The position numbers and the translations under genes are program-made. Below, one piece after another: positions 30,935-42,262 of a stretch of 64,000 nt of DNA. The notes under the pieces were generated by a model. That model was not told the DNA's origin. It did not search any database and saw nothing but the letters and a program-made list of their open reading frames with translations. The stretch is from Symbiodinium kawagutii (taxonomy: Eukaryota > Sar > Dinophyceae > Suessiales > Symbiodiniaceae): positions 96,803 through 160,802 of the forward strand of contig VSDK01027717.1 of NCBI GenBank assembly GCA_009767595.1, in the 5' to 3' direction. How positions within the stretch are numbered: position 1 is the first letter of the stretch; each line of letters begins with the position of its first letter.

Positions 30935-31351
30935 CTGCAAGGTGCCGGTTCGAACATGTGAACCGAACTGCCACATGGGAGGCTAGGGTGAAGGACGGTG
31001 GATGGTGGATGGTGGATAAGCTCATGGTGAGGTGAACAAGCTCATGAGGTTTTTTGCTGGTTAATGATGGTTTGAAAGAAAAGTTTGAAAGAGATAGTGA
31101 ATGATGGTAAATATACTGATCAGTCTAGTGCTTTCACTCTGAGTGGTGAATCATGATGTTTTCGAGCGCTTTCAGAATGGCTAGCGGCGGTGAATCGTGG
31201 CATCTTTTCTTCGGTACCTTAACAAATGGCGAAAAAACGATGAATCAAAGAGTGAATAAGCCGGTTGCGAATGCTTAGGTCCTACATGGTCCTACCACAA
31301 ACCAGGGCAAACAAACCCATCACTTTCAAGCCCCACCCGCCACACCGGCAC

Positions 31352-31378
31352 CTCCGAATGGGCTGCCGCTGGAAGGGC
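31352..31378 (-). CDS. FG micro-exon E10 (27 nt, phase 1-1)
   Basis: Acceptor CATCCGACAG, donor GTGCCG. With the split Gly it reads GPSSGSPFG. Confidence 0.5.
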
Positions 31379-32728
31379 CTGTCGGATGGGAGTGGTCTGG
31401 ACTGGTTCTTGGATTCTAAACATGTTGGCGAGCTGTAAATCCCGAAGTTCTGGCTGGTTGCCAACAACCATTATCCTCGGGGGCTGTTGTCAGATCGCCT
31501 TTGAACCAGCTAGAATCATCTCAGCATCGTCAACCACACAGTTGGCATTGCCAAGAGCTGGTTGTGCCTATCCCCACATGTTTTTTTTTGTTCAGTGGTT
31601 CTTGGCTTCCCAGGTTTTCATGGCAAACATGGCTGCTGTGAAATCGCAAATCAACCAAGATCTATGATGATACTGTCATTGTTTGTGAAATGTTCATCCC
31701 CTTTTAAAGGATGGCCATAAATACTCCAAATCGCTCTCTCTCAATAGCTGAGTGAACCAGCACCGGAAAACTGCGAACTTGGAACACCTTGGGGAGCAGA
31801 AAGTGATGGCGTTTCAGCCATTGGTTGGGTGGCACCTTGATCACGGACTCTGAGCTGGACCACAGGCTGGTTAGAGTGCACTGAGGCACAAACACTGCAG
31901 TCTCGTCTCATCGTTAGGCGACATTGTGACGAAGCAGAAACCACTTCAACTCTCAACTAACTCATGTCCTGACTGATTAATTGGTCAATCAAACTGGTTG
32001 ATAAATGTTAATGAACCAACAAACGTTAGAACTCATTGAAATGGCCAACCATTGAATGAACTCCACTGAGGATGATAAATGCACGACCCTTCATGGCCAG
32101 TGCCGATCTCCTGGTCGCATGTGTTGAATCCGCGGGCCCGCTGGCTGCCTGAGATCATTCCGAGCAAACCTCCGGAAGTGCTACTGGGCTCGCTGCTGGA
32201 GGCCGCCTCGCAGATTGTGCTGGGTGGGTGGCAGCTCCCTTTGTACAGCCCCCCCCTGCCACAAAGGTCGATTTCTGACGGGCGGATATCAATGTTAAGT
32301 GCCAAGCAAAAATCGATCTTTGATCAGCACCAAAAAAAATTGAGTCCATGATACTGCATGATTCGAGATGGAGACCAAGAGTATAGTAACTATAACGGGG
32401 TTGTTGACAGTACCAGCCAAACAGTTTTGTTCAGCAGATTCCAAACGGTGACCCTACTCAAATCCCCCAGCTGGATTTGCTTCACCTAGGCATCATCAAT
32501 CACAATGAGCCATCATCATGAACTTGGGCATCATCAACCAGTATTCAAACATCAACCAGTTTTAACCATCAACCAGTATGGACATCAAACAGTCTAAACA
32601 TCTTTAAACTATCAACCAGTATGAACATCAACATCAACCAGTATAAACCATTGCTCAACATCCACAATTGAAGCAACATCTGCCATTGAATCGTTGGTAC
32701 CCCCACCATCACCAAGCAACCGGCCCGC

Positions 32729-32757
32729 CTGCGAAGCAAAGAGGCCTCCCTTGGCAC
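32729..32757 (-). CDS. Possible variant FG micro-exon (29 nt)
   Basis: Acceptor TAGCCCAG, donor GCGGGC. Reads GAKGGLFASQ with the split Gly. Its 3' end is phase 0, unlike the other eleven, so it may be a different exon or chance. Confidence 0.3.
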
Positions 32758-33333
32758 CTGGGCTAGAATGCCAACGGGGTGCCACACCCATCGTAGGCGG
32801 ACAGAAGTGGAGATAAGTCATGGCTTAGTGATTCTGGTGATGGTTTAGTGATGGTTTGGTGATGGTTTAGTAGCTTTTTTGTTGGCATCTCTAAAGCACA
32901 GCTTCGTGGTGCCTGGGGTTGTTTGAGGGAACATGTCTACTGAACCGCGTGCAAACCAACCAAATGATATCACATGCATTTAATGTTTCCGAAGGTTTTT
33001 GATAGGACAACAGCAAGCCGGTCATGCGCCGTTGGTGGTAAAGAATGATCCATCATACACCATGTTGACCGAACAGCCTGCCAGGAGTGCATGGAAGGAT
33101 ATCTTTCCTTACCACTGACGATGCAATCCCCCTGTCCCACAAAATGATCCCTACAGAAACCCTGGTCACAGCAGTTAGATCTTCCCTTGGAGTGGAAAAA
33201 CAAACATGATTAGATGGCTTGAGTTTACCACCAGGTCGCAACAAATCAACCTCACCATGGGAGTGCATGAGCTGAACCAAGAGTTCACCATCCAGCCGCG
33301 GCGGCAAAACAACTCCAGCTTTTGGCCGCTCAC

Positions 33334-33372
33334 CTCCAGCGAAGGGATTGCCATCCGAGGCGCCACCGCAGC
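33334..33372 (-). CDS. FG micro-exon E11 (39 nt, phase 1-1)
   Basis: Acceptor CTCGGCAG, donor GTGAGC (canonical). With the split Gly it reads GCGGASDGNPFAG. It is the most upstream FG-type micro-exon found. Confidence 0.45.
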
Positions 33373-33399
33373 CTGCCGAGTTCACGTTTGCTGAAAGAT

Positions 33400-36300
33400 G
33401 ATGAAGCTACATCGCGCTATGGCAAAATTGTCGTTTGACTATAGTCACTCTGAAGTTCATGACCGGGTTCACGAAAGGTTTACCAGTACAGTCTGGTTAC
33501 ATCCCAGCCATCCTAGGCGGGGCGGAGTGCTTGTTCCAGCCTCCCGTCAGAAAGCCGCTGCCCGGAACCCCGCTGAGCTGGGCATGAAGGTCCTGGGTTG
33601 CCACGGCTTTCCCATCATGAACCAGAAGTAATTAACCGCCTTAATGGTGAAGCACGGGAATTGTGGTGGTTAGTATGATGGTGAGTAACCTTAATGATCA
33701 GTAACCTCAATGGTTAGGAACCTTATTGGTTCGTATTAGAATCACAAGTACAAACCAGAATTGAGGTTTATGCTTATTGTTTATCTTAGTGACACTGGAT
33801 GATCAATGCTTAATGATGGTTTTATTGGATCATTATTGATGTTCACGTTCGAACCCGCACTGTTTAGCATGAAGTGGGATGTGTACAAACTTCTCCAGGC
33901 AGGTGATTTATCGAACTCAACTATTCATGCTGCCAACCATTCCCACATTTATTGACTCATCATTCAAGGGTCGAGTGTTCAATCTTGACTCACTGTTGTC
34001 GGTCATTGCGCACTATCAATTCAATCAAACTGATGACCGTGGTCATTCATCATTTTCCACCATGCTACGTGTTCAATTCACAACCAATCTGAAAAATGCT
34101 GAATTTAAATCTTAATTGAACTGGTTTCCCTTTCGCTGCAGCTGGCGGGATGCCGGGTCCGCAAGAAGAGGAGTGATTTTAATTGAACGCATTCAAGTGC
34201 TGAAAATCTTAGTTGCACAGTTCCCATACCAATCAGAACGAACCCTGCTGCTGCAAAGCCCATGAGATTGACCTTCACTTTGCTGGAGCACTGCTTGACC
34301 ATGAATTTGCCCTTCCTCACCAGAGGTACTGGCTACTAGTTGATAGTTCAAGAGTTCAAGCCAACCAATAATCCAGAAATTGCTGCTGGATCTGCTGGTT
34401 TCGACCGCATATCATAAATACGTTTGTGGTCACAGTTATGTCATGGCTGTCATGATAGTTGTGCAGTGGTGAACAATCACAATAATTATAAACAACTATA
34501 GGTGTGACTAAAGGTTAAAAAGCCAGGGTGAAAAGCCACACCACATGCTGATCATAACCTCATGTGTTTCCACGGGGTTCAGCCTGGCTGTGTCACCTGC
34601 TCCCTTTTCCCTTCAGGCTCTGACTGCCAGCATGACGTGCCCTGCGCTGCCAAGTGCTACTACTAGCGCTCCCGACATGAATCGCAACACCACATTTCGA
34701 GATATGATTTCAGATTTTGCAAGCCCAAGATCAAATGACTTCTGTCATCTGATGTCTAAGGAATGTTTCATGTGCCTCGGAAATGTCCTAGGACAGTTGT
34801 CCACCCAAAGAAGCGATACCACTAATCTCACTCATGGTTTGCTCCCAACCCCATCCAACCGCAATTCCAAACAAGCATCCCAGCACAAAAAAATGACTGA
34901 CTGCAGGGTCGGAATACCAAAACATACCTGGCCCATCCAACTTGCAAAATTATTGTCCTCACGTTGAAACTCAAATAATTGTTGCCACCTGCTGAAATTA
35001 TTGTCGTTTCAATAAAATACTGCCGTTTCAGTTTCTCTCGTCGCATTGCTCAAGATGCGCAGGATCAAAATGCACAGGCTGGTCAGTAGCGTGGGCAAAA
35101 AGGTTAGTGAGAACTGAGGAGGGCCAACAAACCCAAATCTGTCAAAACAAAATGTTGCAAAATCGTGCACAAATAGAACAAAAAAATCGCCGGTTGGTTG
35201 GGTTTTTTTCGCCGTTTCATCAGTGCTTTTCGCCGTTTCACGGATTTTTGCAATTCTTGCAAAAGGTGCAAAAAAACATCAAACAATGATAGCCCCGTTC
35301 TACTGCATACATGGTGGTATCCAGTGATATTCCATACTACATCTCCATTGACAAATCCACCAGAAGTTGCTAAAACCTAAGCAAACACAAAGAACACAAA
35401 AAAACCAACTATCGCTCGAAGACAATATTTATCGCTCGCAGCAATAAAAATTGAAAGAGCCGGAATTCCGCAGAGAAAGGAAGATGCAGGTATTTATTCA
35501 ATACGCAATTCCGCGCGTCAATAAACCTCTGCATATAAAAAATTGGATGCACGCAAGCATAGCCATTCAAGGCATTGTGCACGTGAGCATACATAATCAA
35601 TTATGCATATTTACACACATCTATGAATCATGGCTAACCAAATTCAAAGAAAGACATGCATCTACATATCCATCTCTACAATCATTCCATTTAAGGATCC
35701 ATTTGGGTGAAAGTGGTGGCACGTACCTGCACACAAATAGCATTGCAACCACTTCCACACCACTGCCCAGCTGCACCTTGCTGACGGGCACTCCCCGGCC
35801 CCGAGGAAATCAGCTGCGTCCAAATGAGCGGCGAAACAGGCGGCTCCAAGGGGCTCCAAGGGATATGTGAATTTTGTTTAGCATCACACTCCCGGGAAAT
35901 AACATAGACCCTACCCGGTAGGGGTTAGTTTTGTTTAGTTTCCCATTGGGAAACTCTTCTGGCAGGGTCAAGCTGCAGCCATAGCCAACCAGTATGAACT
36001 ATGTCAAGTACCCACCATAGTTCACCAGCATCAATTAACCAATATCAACCATAGTTGGTTGCCATCAATTGACCATGACTTGGCCATCATTCACAACCAG
36101 CCAGCCATTAATTATATAATATCAACTGACCAGGAACTGACCATCATTCACCATCCACTTGATTGAAGCAACCACTTCACAAATGATTGCAAAACATTGG
36201 CACAAAGAAAGAAAGACCAATTGACAACATTGACTAAGTATCAGTTGACAAACCATCAATTCATCAAACACCAACAATTTACCGTCTCAGAACCATCGAA

Positions 36301-37900
36301 ATGGGGTTCGACAACAGCCAACTTAACCATCCATTTACCATGTGTTGAACAAGCTGTTCCCAAGTCTGTGATTACATGTTGAGGCCCAAGTGGCACTGCT
36401 TTGGCAGCGATTCGTCTGGTCGAGGGGTAGCAAAGAGGCTACATTGGTTCTGAGTGCTGGCAATGATACGTGCAAGGTCCAAGGTGCATTGAAGATCTAG
36501 GCCGAGCAGGATTTCTTCTTGCGTTGGAAGCCCTCAGTATCAAACACCTATTGTCACAACTGTCATGGGCATTGAAAACTGGTAGCCATGACCCATGACC
36601 CGTCATTGGCGCCTCACCATCAACCCCTCAACTTCGTGCCCGAAGGCCAATAGCGCTATCTGCGAAAAAGCCCCTTCAAGCGGAACGTGGGCTATTCACG
36701 TCAACCACATCGCAACCTAGAAAGATACTTGATGAGACTTGCCAATCTATTCACTTAATTTGATTCTCTAGCATCAACCTCGGGCCTTTCTCGCACTTTC
36801 TCACTCGCAGGTTGAGCTTAACATCGGCTACTTCTTGGAAGTAGCATTGTACAGCTGACATTGAGCTGCGAGCACGAAGAGCAAGGGGCCCTTTTTAGCG
36901 TTGCAAAGTCCAGGGGATGATCTGATCACCAAAAGCTGCTTGGTGTGGCGATACCACGAACGTCCGCGTGACACCTTGCCTGCATGCTGGCAGCCCATTG
37001 CCATTCTACTGCCCAGGATCATTCCTGGCTGCACCCAACCGCCGGCTTTGCTGCACGACCTACACGTAGAGGTACCCATATCCAGTGCTGCTTGGTGCTC
37101 ACCCAGCCGTTGATGTGGTTGGAAGGTGCCAGCCACTGCGAAGGATCCAATGGCGACTGAGCAAGCGGAAAGTCAGCTGGCGCCGAGGTCAATCCTAGCG
37201 GGCGCTGGAAGTCATCTCATGGGAAACCATGTGGATATCAGGAGGGTATCCCCCTGCGACTTATGGGATTAGTGGGATACAAAAATGGCAATAAATTGTG
37301 TCAGGTACTGGTAGTTTGGGGAAAAACTGGGATAGCTGGGTTTGAAGCTGGGTTTGAAACTGGGATAGCGTGCCATGGTAACAAGGCTGAGTACTACTGG
37401 TGATATGTAGCTATGTCGCTCACCATTCTGGTAGCCACCGCGTCCACACCGTCTATGACGATAAACAAACAACAATTCAGAAATCCTAGAGCTTTGGATG
37501 GCAGTCTAGATGATGAATAGCTTAGATTGATGACTTCAAATGAGACCATCATGCTCACCGTGATATATGGTAGTCAATGACTCAGTGACAGGTTAGACGG
37601 CGGCTAACCCATCATGCATTCAGCTTTAAACATGACCTACGATGACTCGCCGAGTAAGCTAAACCTTTATCAACCTGATCATGGCACCCATAGACCCGGA
37701 GTTGTTTGAACATAGTCATGGGAGATTCGTTCATGGCACCCATCCACGGCGAACTGCTAAGTGAATCACCGGTGATTTTTCAGGGTGAAACTCCATTCCC
37801 GGATCTCTTTCATCATGAATGTGGGGGGGCTCACATATCCATGGCTGATGATGGCTGATGATAGCTGATGATGGTTGACTGTGGTTGATTCATTGATGAT
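33400..37900. other. Mostly non-coding stretch
   Basis: Only unsupported ORFs (for example 34545-34967 and 35451-35870 on the plus strand) and low-complexity CATCAACCA sequence around 36000-36190. A minus-strand GC-rich island at about 35770-35860 (reading HLDAADFLGAGECPSA before a GTGCAG donor) may be another small exon. No repeat family or RNA gene was recognised. Confidence 0.35.
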
Positions 37901-37922
37901 GGTGATCCAAGGCTATCCCTAC

Positions 37923-38018
37923 CTCGTTGTTGATAGATCTGCCCGAGGACCCTAGAAATCGCCCCGCCTCAGCGGCCTCGGCGCCTGAAGCGCGAGGTGC
38001 GTGAGGATCCCAGATGAA
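37923..38018 (-). CDS. Small exon, Ala/Gly/Glu-rich (96 nt, phase 0-0)
   Basis: Acceptor GTTCCAG, donor GTAGGG. Open throughout; reads FIWDPHAPRASGAEAAEAGR followed by FLGSSGRSINNE. Composition suggests a disordered linker. It is on the same strand as the IQ exons further upstream; membership in the same gene is inferred. Confidence 0.4.
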
Positions 38019-38489
38019 CTGGAACTACAGGAGATGGCAATGGAGAACAAGCAACAAGGTGGTTGAGGTATGAGGTAAGGTGTGGATGATTGCTATCAAC
38101 TATAATCAGCAACAAGGTGATTACTATAGTTATATGCTTGTAGTTAAAGCAACAAGGTGGTTAACAAGGTGATTATTGATAGCAATAGGTGGTTATGAGG
38201 CTCATGGTAGCTGCTTGCTATTAAAACGGGAAGGTATGCAAGGTGGTTAACCAAGGAAAAATCCAAGGATAAAAGGGCATAATCGTGGGTAGTGCGGGTT
38301 ATGTGGTACATTAGGGTGCGACCTGGTGGATAGCAAAGTAACCCAACAACAGGTGGAATACACAACCACTAGGATTGGAATGCGCTACTTGTAGAACATC
38401 TATTTGTCGATCAAACCACCTGAAGAGTCACCTGAAGATTTTCTAGCAATGTACTTGAAACAAGGATCCAAAGGGCGGCCCCAGCAGCG

Positions 38490-38590
38490 CTTAGTCTCAC
38501 GCCAGCGGTTGTGCCTTCATTGTCATCGCTGTCGTCTTCGTTCTCCGACTGGCTACCTGGGAACAACTCTGATGGGACCATGGGAATGCG
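38490..38590 (-). CDS. Possible acidic exon
   Basis: Minus-strand GC-rich island reading FPGSQSENEDDSDDNEGTT inside an open frame (38411-38629). Splice sites were not fixed. Confidence 0.3.
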
Positions 38591-39689
38591 CGGAAGTGTT
38601 GCAATGCTCCACGAAGATCCATAGATCATTACTATGGATCCAGAATCCCCTTTGGTTTAATGCTATTTGTGTGTAAAGTGATGCCAGTTTCTTACTGTTC
38701 ATTACCAATGCATCATCCCATGTGCTGGCATAAATTCAGTCCAATGACTATCGCTGCCCAAAATGGGCCATTTGGATAAAGCTCAACACACACGAGCGAA
38801 GTATACCGCAAAAATCCGCAAAAAATGTGGTCAGCCGCAGTGAAAAGCAACCGCGTGACTATGATCGTTCAATTTCATAGCACCCATGAATTAAGAAACT
38901 TATGGAATTCACCATTACTGTTGGTTTTTATCCTCTTGCTATATTCTATTATCATACGGGGTTACAGCCCTTTCATAAAACGAACTTGTTGACAAGTGAC
39001 ATGTGGAGGAAAATATTGGCATGTACCGTGGCCCAGCATCAATGTTTGGGTTAGTGGTCGCCGCTTCAGCAATAAGCCATGGTTCAAAATGAATGAGCCT
39101 CCAATCGCAGGATCGGGTTAAATCTGCATTTTTTTTTCGACCGGTTATGGGGTTCCTGAAGGTTTCCTCAAAAAACTGGTATGCAATGTTTAACCATGAA
39201 AATGTACCACCCGAGCGTAGCAATTCCAAGGGCTTCTCCTCCACATTGAGCGCCAACGGCTGAGTATCCCCATCATCTGCTGGTATTGGCTTGGTGCTTA
39301 TTCCAAGTACCTGCTGCAATTGATCAGAGTAACAATAAACAATTCAGTTGATCATCAAATCACCATCGTTGATCGTGGAACACTGGATTCAACGATAACA
39401 ACCACGAGGAGTAGCCATGAATTGTTGGGATGGGTTCACAGCTAACCTTTTCCAGGATGATTGGTAACGACCCATATGGATCCATATGGCCCATACCCAT
39501 CTACATACACAGTCCGTTGATTAGTCGTTCTCAACCAGCTATCATTACATTGACTTATCAACCACCATTATCATCAGTAAGCATAAAGTGTCACTTACTT
39601 CACCAGTGACTAGTAGTAGCCATCATATGATCAACAATTGAGTCACGCATGAGTATAAGCCAATGATTCAAAAGTAGCTTGGTGATGTC

Positions 39690-39860
39690 CAGCCATCCAT
39701 TGCCATGGTTTTTCCCCATCGCCATCGCCGGCGTGGCGTTGTGGCTCCGGCTCCGCTCGCTCTGCTCTTCAGCCGCCGGCTCTGCTGGAGGCTCCTGCTG
39801 TGGCCTGACCGTGGCATCTGCGCAGCGCGGACATCGGGACCACGATTTATCACACCGCTG
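39690..39860 (-). CDS. Possible Pro/Glu-rich exon
   Basis: Minus-strand GC-rich island reading SRCPRCADATVRPQQEPPAE and AEEQSERSRSHNATPAMAM. It stands out from AT-rich surroundings; boundaries are approximate. Confidence 0.3.
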
Positions 39861-41211
39861 TTGGTGGCTTAGTTCCACGAAGCATCCTGATTTATTCACC
39901 ATCATAGCTGTCACCATCCTTCAGTTATACCATCATAACATATCATGACTAATAGCAAGAATGACATTCCCATGAAGGATGTCGCTATTTGTCATAATGG
40001 TGATAACATGTGACAACTGATACTGAGGATTATGAACTGATCATGATCTGTGTTGTATATTCGCCGGGACCTGTACGCCCATAGATCTAACATCAATAGA
40101 CTAATACCACTCGAAACAGGATCAATACTATCCCGATTCTCTTGGGATATGGTTGCATATGGCTTATCAGAATCTAATCAGCATAGAAGCTCAGACATAT
40201 GGTATATCAGCACATCACAAATCCTATGGTTCTACCTATGGCTCCTCAGCAATTCTCCCGTGAAACCTTACCAATCCCTACCCAATCCTTCCCAAGATAC
40301 GACACATTAGATACCCTCTCCCAGCCCTCAGCCGCCTTTGTTCCGCCACCTTTTGCCTGCAGCGACTGGCGATCGGCTCTGCAGGGTTACTCTGTTGGGC
40401 AACGGCTCCAGGCCGTGGATTTCTAGCATGCCATAACGAGAGAATCACCAGCATGACATGGATCACCAGTTCAGCAATGCTCAGCATATAACCACTGCAT
40501 GCCATGACTGCCATTGAACGGCCATAATTCTGTGTATCATTGGCACTTCATCCAGACGACTGGGGGGACACCATCATTTCGGAGACAAGTACCCGGATGT
40601 TCACACACCTGGCTCAGCCGAGCACTGTTTCTGAGCCAAGCAATTGGCTGAATTTGGACCAACGAAAGGCATGTAACTTGCTACCATTTGGGTCACTGGA
40701 AAAAAGCTTTTCAATGGAAGAACCAGTTGTTGACACTGGGGAAATAAAACGTGTTCAAGACCACTACCCCCCCATCAGCCAGCTTATGCTACTGTATAAC
40801 TAAAGTCACGGGGAACAGCTGTCGACCCAACCAACTACCAACGTAGTGGCATACCTGACAGCAACACATGATTGCTGAACTTGATGCAAATACGGCAGTT
40901 TTGTTTGGCCAGCATGGCCGAGTGACTTCATGCCTGAAGCAACTTCACGATAGATCCAGCTGTGAATAAACCAGCATCAGTTTCACCATCACTGACAGGT
41001 GACTCAAGGAGAAAATTCCGCAAATTACCAATATTGATCTACCACTATCCGCCAACTGCTTCTCAACCATCTCCCTATGTCAATCCCCTGAAGCTTCATA
41101 GCCATCATAGCCTTAGCAACCACCAGTGACTTCATCTCCACCAACGCACCTATACCTGGCTGGTGCTGGATGTCATCTTAGCAGGTGGGGCCCCCATGAG
41201 CTGCTCCCGGC

Positions 41212-41261
41212 CTGGCTTGATTGCCCCGCACCCGACTTTGGATCTTGATGGCCGCCCGCTC
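41212..41261 (-). CDS. IQ-motif exon IQ4 (50 nt)
   Basis: Reads ERAAIKIQSRVRGNQA(R), a classic calmodulin/EF-hand-binding IQ motif (IQxxxRGxxxR). Acceptor CTGGCGAG, donor GCCGGG (GC type). Same length and phase (0 to 2) as the other three IQ exons. In minus-strand order it is the most downstream and is separated from IQ3 by the ADP-ribosyltransferase-like gene. Confidence 0.6.
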
Positions 41262-42262
41262 CTCGCCAGCGACACCAACGGTGCCAGGTTCCCGAAGGCA
41301 ACCGCAGTTTTTTTTTGCCAGGGCTTCCCACGGTTTGCCCTACAGCAAGTTGTATGAACAAGCCACAAGGCAGAACACCGGTGTATTGCCGCGTGTGTGC
41401 ACCAAATGCTCCTTTAAGGAGTCAAACAGGCCAGACAGTGTTTAATGGCCCGGTGCTTCCCTTCTGTACCGCAGTTGTGTCTGTAAACATGGTGAAAATG
41501 CCTGAAATGATGGGCAAACCAGCATGAAACCACCTTAAATGAAAATCATTACAAAATGAGCGGAACAAAATCATAAATGACCACAGTAAATCCACCGGAA
41601 ATGATTGAAAAATCAGCAGTAGCAAATCCACCATACACCTCGTATTTTGCAGCAAAAAATTCTACGCTTGATGCAGCAGTGCTCCTGTTCTTCCATGTTT
41701 CCAGTGGATGATCTCGTGCCAGATCGTTCCAGTCGTTTCCGCTCAAGCTCTTGCCTGCCATGAGAGTCAGCGACCCAATGGCTATGACCTGTGAGGACAA
41801 GCCATGGGATGATGAGAATGACATGCTAATGATCATGGCAACTTGTAGAGGGTAGGCAACCAGCACAGAACTAAAAGACAAACGCCGACAGTTCAATGGA
41901 TAGTGGTTCATAAGAATAGCGAGTGACTGATGGTAGATCATGACTCATGACAGGGAGAAGCAACCACCACCAACAACAACAGACAAGCATCAGCGATAAT
42001 GGTGTGCTACTGTGCAAGGACGAAGTTGGGCCAACCACCTTTTACACCTCATTGCCAAGCATTTGCAAACATTGTTCATCACGAATCATGGTCTAATTAT
42101 GGAATCATGAATAAACACTAGTTGCGGGATGATGACCAATCCTTTTGATAAACCCTATATTTTTTGAGAACTGAACAGAATGGCCATGTGGATTTCTTTG
42201 CGTTTGCATTTTGATGGCCGCAGCATCGCGGAGTCGAAGCAAATATGGTGACTTTCTGAAAC

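Noticed and set aside
34545-35870. Plus-strand ORFs of about 140 aa (34545-34967, 35451-35870)
   Set aside because: No motif, no splice context and composition like the surrounding AT-rich sequence.
38455-38490. Minus-strand LGPPFGS island as a twelfth FG micro-exon
   Set aside because: The split-Gly start and the phase of the others are absent, and the splice sites are weak.
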